Positions 1 through 13,900 of a DNA stretch of 64,000 bases are shown here, in pieces. The stretch is from Pelecanus crispus (lineage: Eukaryota > Chordata > Aves > Pelecaniformes > Pelecanidae). Position 1 is the stretch's first letter. Every line of letters starts with the position of its first letter. A program made the translations under genes and the position numbers. The notes beneath the pieces were generated by a model. It was given only the letters and a program-made list of their open reading frames with translations, did not search any database and had not been told where the DNA came from. The stretch covers positions 14,024,734-14,088,733 of the forward strand of contig NC_134651.1 in NCBI RefSeq assembly GCF_030463565.1, written 5' to 3'.

Positions 1-3000
1 CTACCTTGGCAGAGGTACCTTAGCGTAGTTAAACTGCAGAAAAGTGCATCTGCTCTGAGGCAGTAATCTATCAATGCAGCCAAACACCCACCCGTGCTGC
101 TGAAGTCCCATGCTCTTCCATTTCTATAGCCATAGACGGAATAAAGCATTAAGGCAGTCAGATTTTCTCTGCATTAATTGGAATTGTGGCAAATTGTTGC
201 AAATATTAAATCCTTCCCAAATTCATCAGCTCCTCAAAAAATTCTTCCCCCCAAAATAAAAAGGGCTGATGACTAAATTCTATGAAAGTTGAAATCATCC
301 CCGCACAAAATCCCTAAAATCAGCCTGGCCCCAGTGAAGTGTTTGGTTACCTGGAAGAAGGTTAAACACAGAACTCCAGTTCCTGTGATCCATGAAGTGA
401 AACACAAAGTTCCAGGTCTCTGCATCACTAGCAGGAGAAACGTGGGAAGAGCTTTGTTTGCAGCAGTGTTTTAGCCTCTGTAATTTGGAGCTTTTAAAAC
501 TTCTCTGCACATTGTGCCTTCAGCCAGAGAACACGTTACCCAATGGCTTCCTACGCTTCAGAAATTACTGCTAGTCAGGGAATGAATTCGGGTTTGCATG
601 GACACACTCAAACAGCTGCTAGAAGTTAAAGGAACACTATTTAAGGTCAGCACCTTGCAGTTGTTTCAGTATTTTCATAGCTGTTCACAAATTCCTGTTG
701 CTGAAGCTTAGTTCCATATTAACCCACGGCTGTATTTAACAGGGCCTGCTACAAATAAAGAATCACTGGAGACGGTATCGTGAGGCCATGCTTTAATTAC
801 ATGTTGCCTTCAGCTGCAATTCTGGCATTGCAGAAAAAGCAGAGCTACCTCCAACCATCTCCTATGCACTGTGCCTACCACCTCAAATATGTGCACCAAG
901 GATGAAGGAAACTCTTCCCAACCTGAGACAACCACCACTGGCACCTCTACTGCTGTTATGCAGCTGCCAGGGGTTGGTTTGCGAAGAAAACGCATCCGAA
1001 AACGCACACATCCCCCGTGGTTCTCATAAGGGATACAAAATTTCATTGCACAATATAAGGACCGATTTGATCCCAATGCATACATCCCGATGATGTAGTT
1101 AAACAGGGGTGGAAGGTCATTTGCACTGTAGCTCTGATCATGGCAGAACGGATGAACCTGGTTTGTTCGGCAGTCAGTAATAGATTGTCACCGAAGTTTA
1201 GATCCTGTGGCTGAAACACACCATTAACTATGGTTCTTCCAGATTTAACACAAAAGGTGTTGCCATGAATATGTTTAGCCATCACTCCAGAAGTTAAGCA
1301 TTATGTTGTGATGCCATTACTTTAGTAATGATTGACAAAGCTAAGCTGCTCTTGAGATATACCTCTGTGGCTTTGCTTCAACTAAAAGGTCAAGAAGTCT
1401 AAACAACTCTGATACACGTACTCAACCCAGGTTTGTCATTTATTGTTAAAGTTTTGCATAAACCCAGTCCAAACCCTGGTGTTCTCAAATGTTTACTTTC
1501 ACCTCACTGCTAATTAAAGGCAATCCTCTGAAACGATGCCCTCTGAGAAAGCATCTCTCATCATGTTGCTGAGTACATGTGCTACACAATATAAATGGTC
1601 TGAACATGTTGGTGTCCTGGTTCAGACCAGTCCTTTTCAATTTTGTTCAACAGTAAATTGCCAAACCAATTTCTTAGCTGTTTTCTTAAAAGAAAAAGCT
1701 CCTGTGGTATAAAAATGTGCACAATCTTGCTGGCAACCTTGTGACTCTTACAGTTTCAGGCTTCAAAGAGATCATCCATCAGTGAACTAATTTCAGATTT
1801 CTTCCTCTCACAATTACTTGCCTCTTGCCAGCACCTAGGGTACTTCCAGTTTAGAGCTACTGAATGGGTCATCCCCAGTATTTCAGGGGGCAGGTACTAA
1901 AATGAGCTCCTGGTACTGAAAAATAATGCATAGCATCTGTTCTGGGTCTATTTCTAGAAGAAAAAGGGAAGAATTGAATTCACTGCTCAGCTTCCTGGCC
2001 TAAAGGCAAACTTTGAAATTTTCTGCTGGTTGGTCCCATACAGAGGTTTCAAGTGGTGGTGGCAATTTATGGAGCCTGCCCCTGTATTCTTGGTAACGAT
2101 GTTGGGAGGAGAGTTGGCTACAAACAGGCCTGGCTTTTGCTTGAGGGGTGATCCCAATACTGAAAAGAGCTGCTGCTTCAGCAGGAAAACTCTCCCTGCC
2201 TGTGATCTGATGAGCAGCTTGAATACATGAATATCATAAAGAGCCCCAGCACTTGCTCTAAGCCAGCCAGGACCTTACACGAAAAACCCAGAGGAGATCT
2301 GTCCTGAAACCCATGGCAAGCTGTGACCCCTCCTGCCTGCTCCCTGCCTACTGTGACATTGCTGCCTTCGGGGTTTTGCAATACTGAGAGACTCATCTTC
2401 AGGTAGCCTTGTGTCCAAGGGTTATCTACAGTCTGAGGGATTTTTCTAGGCTTTTTGTCATTTCCCCCATATGAAAGGTAACCCCTGCTCCCTCTTCCTC
2501 ATCCACTTACTGATGAAAAGTTTGGTATCTCTTGCCTCCTCAATCAATTATATCCACCTCATCAGTGGACTTGGGAGGCTGCTCTCCAATAGATGTTAAT
2601 TCATGGCCATTAGATTAAAAATCTGTTATTTCCTCGTCACCTTATGTTGTTGCTAGGTGACAAATGCATCTCCCAGGTAGCAACAGGGACTACTGCAATA
2701 TACAGCAATTTATGATTGTCCATTATCTCTTTGCGTGAAGTGCCTGGTCCTTTCGATGGGAGGAAGATGTGCAGTTCTAGGATCATCCAAACGGTGACTT
2801 TTAGAGTTGCCACAGAAACCACCTCCGCTGATGGCTGGCTTTTGCTGGGCTTCATGAGAGGGGATGCAAGACTGGGAGACAGGAGGAATTTGGGAGAAGC
2901 TGATTTAACTTGTCAGGTCTGACAGGGATGAGTTTGGATTAAGGGTCTGAATTTCAGGAACAGAACTCAGTCTTGTATGTATGTGCACTAGAAGAGATGG

Positions 3001-6000
3001 CCTTTGCTTGCTTGAGTGCAATACAGTAATTTTCAGTCACGCCTTTGGTTTGAGCCAAAGTTTCAGTTTCAACACCCTGGGGACCTCTGGATTCTGGTGA
3101 GAGTGGGAGGGCATTTACTGGCAAACCGGAGCCCACGCAAAGCCCCTGACAGCTCATAAGCACAGCTAGCAGTTTAAACCTGTTTAAAGCTCTTCCTTAG
3201 GTGCCTTCAGAGCATTTGGTGGCTGCTGTGGATGACTTTTGGGAAAGCAATTGCCTTTCTAAGCTCTGACTAGCCTCCCAGTACAGTCCAGAATGGGACT
3301 GTGAAAGACTTCCAGAAAGAAAGCAAGAAGGGGAGTGGTAGGAGGAGAGGTGGGACAGACACAGGGAAGGACATAAGACAGGACAGAGAACAGAGAGATG
3401 TGCTGTTGAAGGGAGATGAGGAAAGGCAAAGCAGCCCTGCTCTCTACATTAAGGTCCACCAGCAGGAGTTAATTAAGCATGTGTTGGCTTTTCTATGTCA
3501 CAGTGTTTTCACATCACCACCGCAATCAGTTTTTCCTCCAGCCCAAGTCTGCTGGGAGCTCTCCCCTCCCTACTCCATTTCACTGCTGTGGCTGGCTCAG
3601 TGTTTGCTTTTGCAGCTGCATCTTTGGCATCTGGGCTCAGCCAGGCTGCGATCATCCTGGCTGCAATCATCCCTCCCAGCCTGTCCTGGGAAGATTCAGG
3701 GCAGGTAAATTCAGTTTAGCTCAAGAGAAGAGTAGTGGAACAGGGAGGAGTGAGGATTGAGCATTGCCTCTCCACAAGAGGCGAACTAAAGCAGCTTTGG
3801 TCTCATCCTCATGAAATGAAAGCTGCAAGGAGCTGCTTGCTCCTTACAAACACACTGAGATGAATAAATCCAGCACCAGGGAGAGCTATTTAAGCTAACG
3901 GCCAGTGCTGGCATGGGAACAAATGGGAGCAAACTGGCCATGAATAAATTGAGGCTGGAAATGCAAAGAAGATTCACCCCATCCAAAGCAGTGAGGTTGT
4001 GCAGCAGCTTGTCTGTGGGAGGAGTGTGGGCACAAAACCAAACAGCTCCCGGGATGGAAGTCATCGAGCTCCCACAGGGGATGTAACCACTTCAGCAGGA
4101 CCTGCTGGCCCAGGGAGTCCTTTCCCGCCCCATGGAACCTACCACAGTTCATCCTTAGGCCCTCAAACCCATCTGCATGTACAGGAGTCAGGCAAGACGG
4201 CCCCAAACTTGCATGAGCAAGGAAGGATGAACTCTTTAACACAAGCCTTGGTAGAGCTGGCACGGCCTGTTGTCTTTCAAAGGGATTATAACTAGTTGCT
4301 GCTCACTGATGAATGCAGCCCTTTGTGAGCCTGTGTGAGGGACGTGCTGCACAGGGGGAAGGAAAGACTCTGGGCACTGATTTAAATGAGTGCAAACAAG
4401 GATGACATTGTTCTGCTGCATCCTCCCCAGGAGCAAGGCTTTGTAGGTTACCCTCAGATCGCAGACAACTGCAGCTACCTCCGCTGTTTCGGATGGTCCA
4501 GAGAGCCCTTTTGTTTGTCTTGGTGTATCACTAGGTAAAATCCAGCAGAGGATGGGGTCAGTGAAACCTTTTACCTGGCAGAAAGCTAAAGAAAAAGGAA
4601 TCTCCTTTTAGATTAGTTATTTGTAAAAGGGATTTCTCCTATATGTGCATGCATATCCCAGACTGAGAACTACAGAAAACTGTCTTCAATGCATAGGTGT
4701 TCAGGGAGTCCTCAAATCCTTAAATCACACATTCATGGGAATTAAAAACTTTAAAACTCTCCAAAGTATAAAGTCCACTGAACTGTTGTGAGAAATTGCT
4801 GTGAATTGTCCAAATATCCCTCTTCCAACCCTACAATGAACACCTGAAATAGATACTGCAACAACTAAAATATTGAGCATACATGAAAGAATTTAGGCAG
4901 GAGATTTCTTGCTTTGGAATTCACAGGGGGAAGCAACTTTGAGAAGTGCACCTTCCCAGCAAGCATCTTGTGTATGCCCGCAACTCTGGTACTGACTCTG
5001 CTCTCACCATTAAAACAGAAAACAGTGTGCAGTGTTTTACTGAGAGCTGTGTTGTGGTGGGACAATGGGAAGCTGAAAGAATTTAGGAGTGGTTTGCCTT
5101 TCCTCTCCCCAAACTGAGTTTTGTTTTGAAAACTTAAGTTGGATCCTAAAAAAAGAGTGCCAATATAACAGGATTTAGGCTAAGCCTAGCAGTTGTTGCA
5201 TTTTACAGGAGAATTCGGAGGTCAGAATTGCATTTTAAGATCTACTGCACCTAAGGAATAAATGGTAGTTTGGCTTCTCTTATTTCTTGCTTGGACATTA
5301 GGACTTGAGATAATTCCCAGCTCTGTCACTGACTTCCCACATAGCCACAAACTTCTGTGTATTGCAGCCCACCTGGAAAAAGGGTGTAAGAGACCTTTCA
5401 TCTCACAAGCTCTCCAGATAGGCACTGTACCTCCCACAGAGCATGTCAGAAATCAGTTCAAAGGGCTGGATAACCCTCAAGACTTGAGGAACAGAAAAGC
5501 AGAATTAAGGATAAAGCTGATAAAATTAAAAGCAGCTTGAATAAAGAGAAAGATGAAGTATACCAGAAATACAGTCAAAGTAATCACCAGCAGAAATTTT
5601 CCCCTCCGTTTTTTTAATGTGAAATTGAAGCTGATTACAGCTACTTGAATCCTGAAGCCTGCTGCTGTTTCTTTGTGCCTAGACAGGTCCTCTTACTTTT
5701 AATCAGTTAAAATTGTATTTGTATTTTAATAATTAGAAATTATATTTGGGGTTTAATTCTTTTTCTTAATTTCTCTTCTTTTTTTGTTACTCTGTTGCCA
5801 GAAGCTAAGAAATTACAGTTAAAAAATTAAATGTCTTTTGTATTTTAATCCCTGTAATTTACTTAGCTGCTGGATGTAGAAAGACAAAAGGAGAATAAAT
5901 TGCTTGAAAGGAGATAGAGGCTTCATTTACCTCTGCCTTTGAGTTACTGATATCACACTGGACACTGCATGGGAGGTTTTGGCTGAGAAATTAGCATGAG

Positions 6001-7794
6001 AATATCTGGCACATCCTGAAACACATTTTCAAGTCAATTTTCCAGGCAGAACCACTTAGCAATGAATGCTGAAATACATCATGCTGCCAGTCATTATCAG
6101 CTGGCACATGTGCTACTTAGCCAAGAAACCCCCCAGTCCAGGGATTAGCTCTGCAAGAGGGGCCACAGGGGTACATACATGTCTCCTGGTGCCTCCTGCC
6201 ACACCCAAACCTGAGGCACAAAAGGCTTGATGTGCTGTGCCCTTAAGTGAAGACACCTGCTAACATTTCAGCCTAAGGCTCCCCGAGATTTTCCAAATAC
6301 CTAGCGACTGTTGCCACAGTTGATTGCTTATAGCCTTACCTTGCATCTTGAATTCTTGCCAGTTGCCCTTTATGGGCTTATTTCAAATTGTTGGGGGCCT
6401 CAGGTGCAGCCTGTCCCCTGCCAAGCACCCCCAGCTCACCTGGGATCCAGCCAGGGAAGAGCAGTGCTCTCAGACCCTCCTTTCCTGCAGGCAGAGTCAG
6501 CTCAGGACACGCTGCAGGCAAACGCCTGCACACCCAGAATTAGGGAGGACTCACATCAGCATTTATAGATTCAAGAAACACAGCATCAGCAGGCTGCTCT
6601 CTAGCTTTCCTCTTGTGACAGGTAAAAATTCAAATGCTCTGCCTGGGAACACAGTGAGTTGATGCTTGGGGTGAGATGCTGGATACTCACCTGGCTTGTG
6701 CTCCCCAAGCGTGTTGCAGCAGCACAGGTGGGATCAAGGTAGGGATGAGACCATGAGGCTCCTCTGGGTTTGCTCCCTGCACATCAGCCTCTAGAGCCCC
6801 ATAGCACAGCCAGGCTGCCCTCTGGCCACCCAGCTCAGCTCACCTCCTCTCCAGGCTGGTGCCAGGGCAAGAAATGCTGGCTGGAAGACAAGATGGAAAG
6901 CTTGCATCTTCCTCCCTGCTCTGTAGGAGCTTGCTGTATGTATAAATAGAGGGAGGGATAGGAGATCAAATAAGACCACAGAAGAGACATGCTTAGCACA
7001 GTCCTTTCTCCCCCTCACCTTGCAAATCCCCCACCGGCTTTACTGTTTCACTTAATCTCCCAATTTTATACCTTCCCCTAGTAATATCTCTGAAGAACAC
7101 GCTCCTGTTTCTAAACTCAACTAATTCAAACGGCAAGGCTCTGCATATTTCTTTCATTTAACCTGTCCCTTAAAACTCACTCTTTGATATCCCCACTGAC
7201 TCCTGCTTCTGCTCCCTCAATTTCCCTCTGGCCAAGCAGCATCATCCTAAAAACATGAATCTTCCCAAGCTCATCTCCCCTCCCCAGACATCTGGCTTAA
7301 ATATGCCAGACAGCCTTAGCTTGCCCTGAAGCAGGTTGTTATAATCCCCCATATCCCACAGGCCTTTGCACCTAAGAAAGCAAAAGGTGCAAACACTCAA
7401 GAGAGGGGAAAATGATCTCTTCCCCACTTGCTCTGATGATAATCTCTCTCTTCTAGAGCAAACAAACTCCAACTGGTCACTTTTATAAACGCCTTCCTTG
7501 TATTTGCAGGGGTTTTTTTGTGCTGTAATAGCACTTATGTGTTCAGGGTGATAGGGGCTGTATAAACATTAGTCTCCTGAACCATATGAGAGTCTGGATG
7601 TTAGAGAAGTGACATTCTTCTCACTTCCACCTGGACAGCAATTAGCATTAGATATGGATCTATTTTTCAGACCTCCCCATTCTCACAAGGTATTACTCCT
7701 GCACCTCCTCTCCCTGAGTCTCTCCAGTATGCTACAGACATTGATTAGACCCAATCGTGTAAGAGAAGAAAATACTTAGCTTATGTTGCCTCTT

Positions 7795-7915
7795 AGATTG
7801 CTTGGGCACAGTGTTTGAGTGACAGAACAGAGACTTCCAGGGATGTGGTGGCAGCGCTGGGGCTGGAACCCAGGAGCGCTGAGGTTCAGCTGTGTTCTAT
7901 TAAGTATCATAGCTT
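7795..7915 (-). repeat. Probable old MIR-type SINE remnant
   Basis: The stretch holds a MIR-like core in reverse orientation: GTGGCAGCGCTGGGGCTGGAA followed by CCCAGGAGCGCTGAGG and a 'tgttct' tail. This resembles the tRNA-derived half of MIR-family SINEs, whose reverse complement reads approximately 'ggcagagctgggattcgaacccagg'. The match is by eye and degenerate. A RepeatMasker alignment would settle it. Confidence 0.4.
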
Positions 7916-10900
7916 GCACAACTAAAAGGTACGCCTGGGGAAGGCTGTCTAGAGGAATGTTCTTGGAGCAACAGAGAAACACCAGTATGCTGGAAAATCA
8001 CAGCTCAGACACCCACCTCATCTTCTGTGCACAGACTTCATCTTCCTTGAGGTTCCCATCCATGCTCTCATGCTCTCCTTGCTCTTGCAAGCTCCGGTGT
8101 CAGGGACAGAAAGAACAGGCTTAATCCTGCAAGACACAGAGGTCCCACTGCCTGCAGGCAGAGCGGATGGTGTTGGATCGTCCTTGGGGTGAAACCTGGG
8201 CAGTTGGCTCCTGCCAGGGAGGATGTTGCACCAGAGACCCAACACTGCACTGACTACAGCCAGTGTGAGCAGAGCGGGCCCTGAATGGAGCACAACCATC
8301 TGTGAATTTACTATTCCTTCTCAAATGCTAATTAGTTATTTACATAAAACTTTGGAACATTTTAATTAGTTGTGTTAATTTAGAATTCACAGAAAGAGCT
8401 ATAAAAGTCTATTATATGGGACACTTATTCAAATGAAGCTTGAAATGGCACATGGTGATGTACTCACAAATCTCCTGCCAACACAGTGAGAAAAAAGAGA
8501 GGGTGGCCAGGCTTTAAGCGAGGCAGCGGGGAGACTGGCATTTCTGCTGCACTGGGTAAAGCTGAGAAGCTGGTCCTGGCTAGGTAGATGGTCCTTTTCC
8601 ACTCGAGGTCTCAGCTTGACAGCCCCAGACTCATATTGTCCCAATGTCATTGTATTTCATGTGTCCTCCTCCTCAGGGGAGTTTTAATACTTCTCTCTTT
8701 TCTACTGGTCAGCTATTTTTCCTAAATTTGTAGGAAGTCACTATTATGTTTGAGTTAATTAAAGATGATTCGAATCAGACTAAAAATGGTCAGTAGCTTG
8801 TGGAGCCACAGGAGTGAGATGGATGGACATCAGTCCATCAGTCATATGATCATGCTGCCCTGTTTCTTTAGGAGATTATGTGATGCAAACAAAGGCACCT
8901 CCAGTACAGACTTGCCAGGTAGGCTATAAGCTTCCCTTGGACTGCTTCACAAGTCTTTGCCATTCAGCTCAAGCCTTGGGATGGGCACCGCAAGGCAGCA
9001 AACCTCCCTCCTGCTCTGTGCAGGCTGTGACAACATGCCCAGACATCGTTCCTCTGCCACCCCACCTGTGGTCACTGCCAGCACTGGCAATAAAGGCAAA
9101 GTGTGCTGGATCTTTATTCTCAAGGCAGGTGGAGAAGGACTTTCCTTTATCAAGTTCTTCCTTTCCTTGGCACTAAATTCAATTAAAGCAAAGCCGCCTG
9201 TATGTGGCTAGACTGATAACTCTGTAAATCCATCTGTCTCAAGTTGTTACAGAATCTAAATTACACCATCACCATTAATCCCAAGATAGAGAAATGCCCA
9301 AGCAGCTATATAAAATAAGAGACACTATGCCCTAAGATTTCATCTGGCAGGGAAAATTGTTTTCTATATAAAATACAGCACATGTTACCTCTTGAGGTTA
9401 AAGATTTGATTCAATAAATCCAGAATTACCCCAAGTATATTTTTGCTTGGAAACCGTCTTCCTTGAAGGAAGGTAAGTTCCAGTATCACACCCACTTGTA
9501 ATAGAGCTGCTGTCTGCCTGAAGAGCTTGAGGACAGCATGGAGCGAAGGAAAGGCAATGCTATATCCAAAACATTACAATCACAGAATTCACGGGTGGTG
9601 AAATTAAAAGTGAGAGGGAGCCACAAACTCTTCTCTGCTCCATGACAAAACACCTGTTCTGTTGGGGCTCACAAGAAGTCTAGGAATATTTTTATGTCAT
9701 TTTCTAGAAATCAGCAGGGCAGAAGGAACATTGCACTGAAACAGATCCACTCCACTAAAATCAATGGGTCAGCTGGGCTTCCTGTACTTCTTTGATGACC
9801 CATAGTCTGGGATTTTGCAGGCTGTTGGGCAAATAGTGCTAGAAAGACCTTGTTTTCAAGCCAGAAAGAAGGTTTTGGCTGCACAGACTGCATGGGTATC
9901 TATTACTTTGCACAGATACTGGAAAATATAAGTCATTGTTCACAGCAGGGAAAGATCATAGAGGACTGTCATGAGAGGCAAGAGGAATATCAGGAGCAGA
10001 TGACCTGTTCATTGGACTATAGGTTATGCTTGCAGAATAAGAAGTAGGGATAAATCTCGCTATAAAACCTGTTAAGAAGGTGAGTGAAGAACGTGTTATA
10101 AAGTTCAGCTTTATGTTGTCTGGGAAAGCAGGTGGACCACTTAACCTAAGGATGGACTAGTTCACCTGGAGATGGAACAACTCACCTGGAGGTGGCTGCT
10201 TCCACCTCTAATGTCTTTGGCTTCAGGGGAAAGGATTGGGGCACAGCTCAAGACTGAAATCCCATGGGAGTAGATGTGTTGATTCGATGGAGGCCAGCCT
10301 GGGACTGTTGTTTCAGTCTTTATCAAAGATGAAGAGCATGAAGATATTTTGAAAATCACTGCCACCATCAAGGCAAATTGGAAATATTCTCTGGGCTAGA
10401 ATTTGCTTGATAGCAACAACAGAAGGAAATGAAGCTAGAAGGCACTGGCAGCCAACTGGCAGGTAGTTCATGGGTGTCAAATCCTTTAATCCAACCTTTT
10501 AAAGCCCATCAAAAGATTTTACAGCCAGTATATAAATGCCCCATGAAATACAAGGCTGCTGGAAATTATTGAGGGCAAGAGCCAAGCACAGTTCAGAAAG
10601 AAACTGGACATCACCACGGAAAAGGAGAATTTGCAGAACAATGAAGTATTTTTTGGAAAGCCTTTCCGTTTTGATGCATAAACTAGATTCACACTAACAG
10701 AGGTGCAGAAGAAACATAACTCATAATTACTATCTTACTTTCCTCTGGCCATTGTGGGAGCCAGGACTCCAGAACTGTGCTCAGCAGAGCAATCCTTGTT
10801 TCCAATTTTGGGCTCTTGCTATTTATTCAGAGCTTGCCCATTGACCCATCTTCCTGTCACAAACTGATGAAGTGCACATGTCAGAAGGACTGCCTGCAAT

Positions 10901-13900
10901 ATAAAACAATCAGTGAAAAGGAAAAGGGAACTGGAGGGTATAAAACAAGTAGCTTTTTACTAGTGACTTCACTGTGAAGGAGCTGGATGTCATGGCAGGG
11001 CAGTGGCACATGTCAGAATAGTCCAGAGGAAAGCCATGGAAATGGTTGGGGAGCTTAGCGCAGAAAAAGCACATGCAGTCTTGCATTGGACTGAGCGTTG
11101 ATGCTCTTCTCCAAGTATATAAAGGCAGGCTCCCAGGGTGGGCTTGGAAAAGTAGGCACAGCATCACCTCATTGCGCACACAAGGTCCACCCCAAACCTC
11201 ATTCCTACCATCGCCATCCCTCGCTGGTCTGTCTCAGCATTGCCCTACATGAAAGCGTCTGGAGGAAGAGCTCGTAGGAGGCAGGGACACGCCGCCTGGC
11301 CCCTGTGAGTGGAGCAAGCAGGCCTTCTCTCATCACCAAAAATGAATAGGCTTGGTCTCAAAGTCTTCCACGTGCTGGATTCAAACCATGGTTTTAATTA
11401 AACTGAGGAGGAAAGGACAGAGGAGGAATGATAAAACGGGGTTTGGGGTGTGGAGGCTGTGGTTTTGTTTTGTTTATAAGTTCAGTATCTTGTGAACGAA
11501 GAGAAGCGGAACAGCATGGCAGAAAATGGTGCTGGAGAGCGTTGATCCACAGCATCAGGGCCAGGGGCGTTCGGAGACGACATCCCAGTGCCCAAAGGCT
11601 GGCCAGTGCCTCGAGCAACAGCCTTGCCACCTCCCAGGCTGGCCAGGTCTCCCCGGGGCTGCAGCCAGGGTAGGAAGAAGACCTTTAACAAAGGGGTAGA
11701 TCTTCCCTCACTGGCTGGGAAGGGTGAGTAGATCTAACTTTACACTTCATCAGAAAACATCTTTGCAAAGCTTGTGTACTCAGGTGAACAATTGCACTTG
11801 GTAGATAGCAAATGCACATCACATCCCGTAAATCTTTCCTAAAAGGGCATCACAAATTAATCTCTCTGCTGGAGTTCATTTTTTTAGAGCACCATTTATC
11901 AATTTAATTTAACATTACTTCAGTTGCTAAGGAGCCATGATTGGAAACTGTACCAAACAGGTTTGAACGCTAATGCCTGGTCATCTAATTGGAAAATATT
12001 CAAAAAAATCAAGCTGAAGTCTATCCTCTCCAGCCACACTGCATAGAGAGACATGGAAATGTTCCCTATTGTATATAATAACACTGTTTATTAGTCAAGA
12101 CTTGTAATTGTTGAAGAGAATAGCAAAAATCACAAAAGGTTCAATATATGTGACTTGCAAATTAATCTCATTACACTTGAAATTGAACTGCTTTCTATGC
12201 TCCTGGCAGAGACACCTCAGGGATACCAAAATTGCCTGTGCCTCTGTATTGCATTTCATATCATGACCCTTCTGCTTTACACAGTAATGCAGTAAGTCTG
12301 CATCAGGCCAGTGACAAGAAGGGGGACGTTTACTTAGTGACGTGTGAAATGATGAATAGAACTTCAGGAAATCTGGGGGGGAGAGAGCAGTGGGGGTGAG
12401 CTTTATTACATTATTGCATCACCATCAATTCCAAAAATCCAGAAATTTTGCACATCTTTCAAATAATGAGCATCAAATGGGGGAAAAAATGAAAGGCTCA
12501 AAGCTGGTTCAAATTTCTGCAAATCTGAAAATGTATTTTCATTTCAATTAAATCTTGGCCTATTTTTAATCAAAAGAATCCTCTGTGTCTTGCTACCTCA
12601 GAAGACTGGCATTGCTAGCAGGATGCTGAAATCTCAGGTCGCAGCTCACCAGGGAGCGATGGAGGCTTTCCTCGGGGCAGCACGCAGGTGGGTCTGCCTC
12701 TGGGGGCCATGGACTGCTTCCCACGTGTGTCCAAGTGCTTCTCCTCATTGCCATCACTGCAGGGGAGGGCTAGAGCAGACACAAGGAGTGAAACAACTTT
12801 TCTGGTATCGTACAGCAGGTCTCAGATGTACCAGCAATTGGAACCACGAGAATGAATCAGGACCTCCAGCTCCCAGCCCATGCACGGCAGAGGCTGGGGC
12901 ATTGCACTGAAACCCACTGTGGGGTCACAAAAAGGGACCTGAGCTGTCACTGAAAAGAGCAAGATGGAGAAACAGGCCAGTAATTTTTCTAGATGAGTAT
13001 TTTCAAAGAAGAAGATAGAGTGATGTTTCGAATAAGCTCCTGAGACATAAATAATAAATAAGCAATATGATATCTATATGCAGACATACACAGATATACA
13101 CATGCATTATGAAGAGCTCTTCTTTAATCATTAATTCCCCTGGGAGTTAGAAAATCACAACTGAAAACAATCGTTTGTATGCGGAGACAGACAGAATTTT
13201 CTGTTTTTTACTAAGACAATACTTTCTGGAAAAAAAAAATTAATGTGGGCCATACTCAATAATTTTGACTAAAAAAATAACAGAAGAGATATTTTCAAAA
13301 AGTAAGGAAATAAAAAGGCTGATTGATTTTTATATTTGCAATTCCATAAGTTTTAATTTTATAACACTATTCTTAAGACCTGACCAATTCAACCCTTGCA
13401 TAAGGCTTCTAAAAAACTGCGTATTGCACTGGGAGTGGTTCAGCATGAAACAGAGGCGGGGGGTACTCACCAGAAAAATGGCAAAACTCCCCAAATTTGA
13501 TTTTAAGTGGTCTTAGACCAATGCTTCCACTTTTCTGATTAATCTTCAAAGCCAAAAAATTCCCAGTTGTCCCAGGCATACTCTTGTGATGAAGTAGCTG
13601 TGCTTGTATCCTTAATCCAGTGCTTATTGCAAGGCAACATAAGATAGGGCTGTCTCTGCCCAATAGCACTTTACCAAGTAAAGCCCTGGACACTGTACCA
13701 AACATAATAATGGGAGGACGAAAGGACAGACCTTCCATGTTTCTCTAGGCTAATCTTAAAGGTTAATGGAAAGAGGAAAACAGATTTCTTGTGAGTTTTT
13801 TCTCTGCATATTAAACCTTCTTTCTTGTGTTGAATGCAAGGCTGGGTGTTCCTTATTTTGTTACAGAAGCTAGCAGTAGTTGATCTTACCCATAGCGCCA

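Noticed and set aside
810..1285. Two adjoining minus-strand open frames (91 and 80 codons) that might be a frameshifted pseudogene
   Set aside because: Joining them needs a frameshift, I recognise no protein family in either, and frames of this length occur by chance many times in the window. A protein database search would decide.
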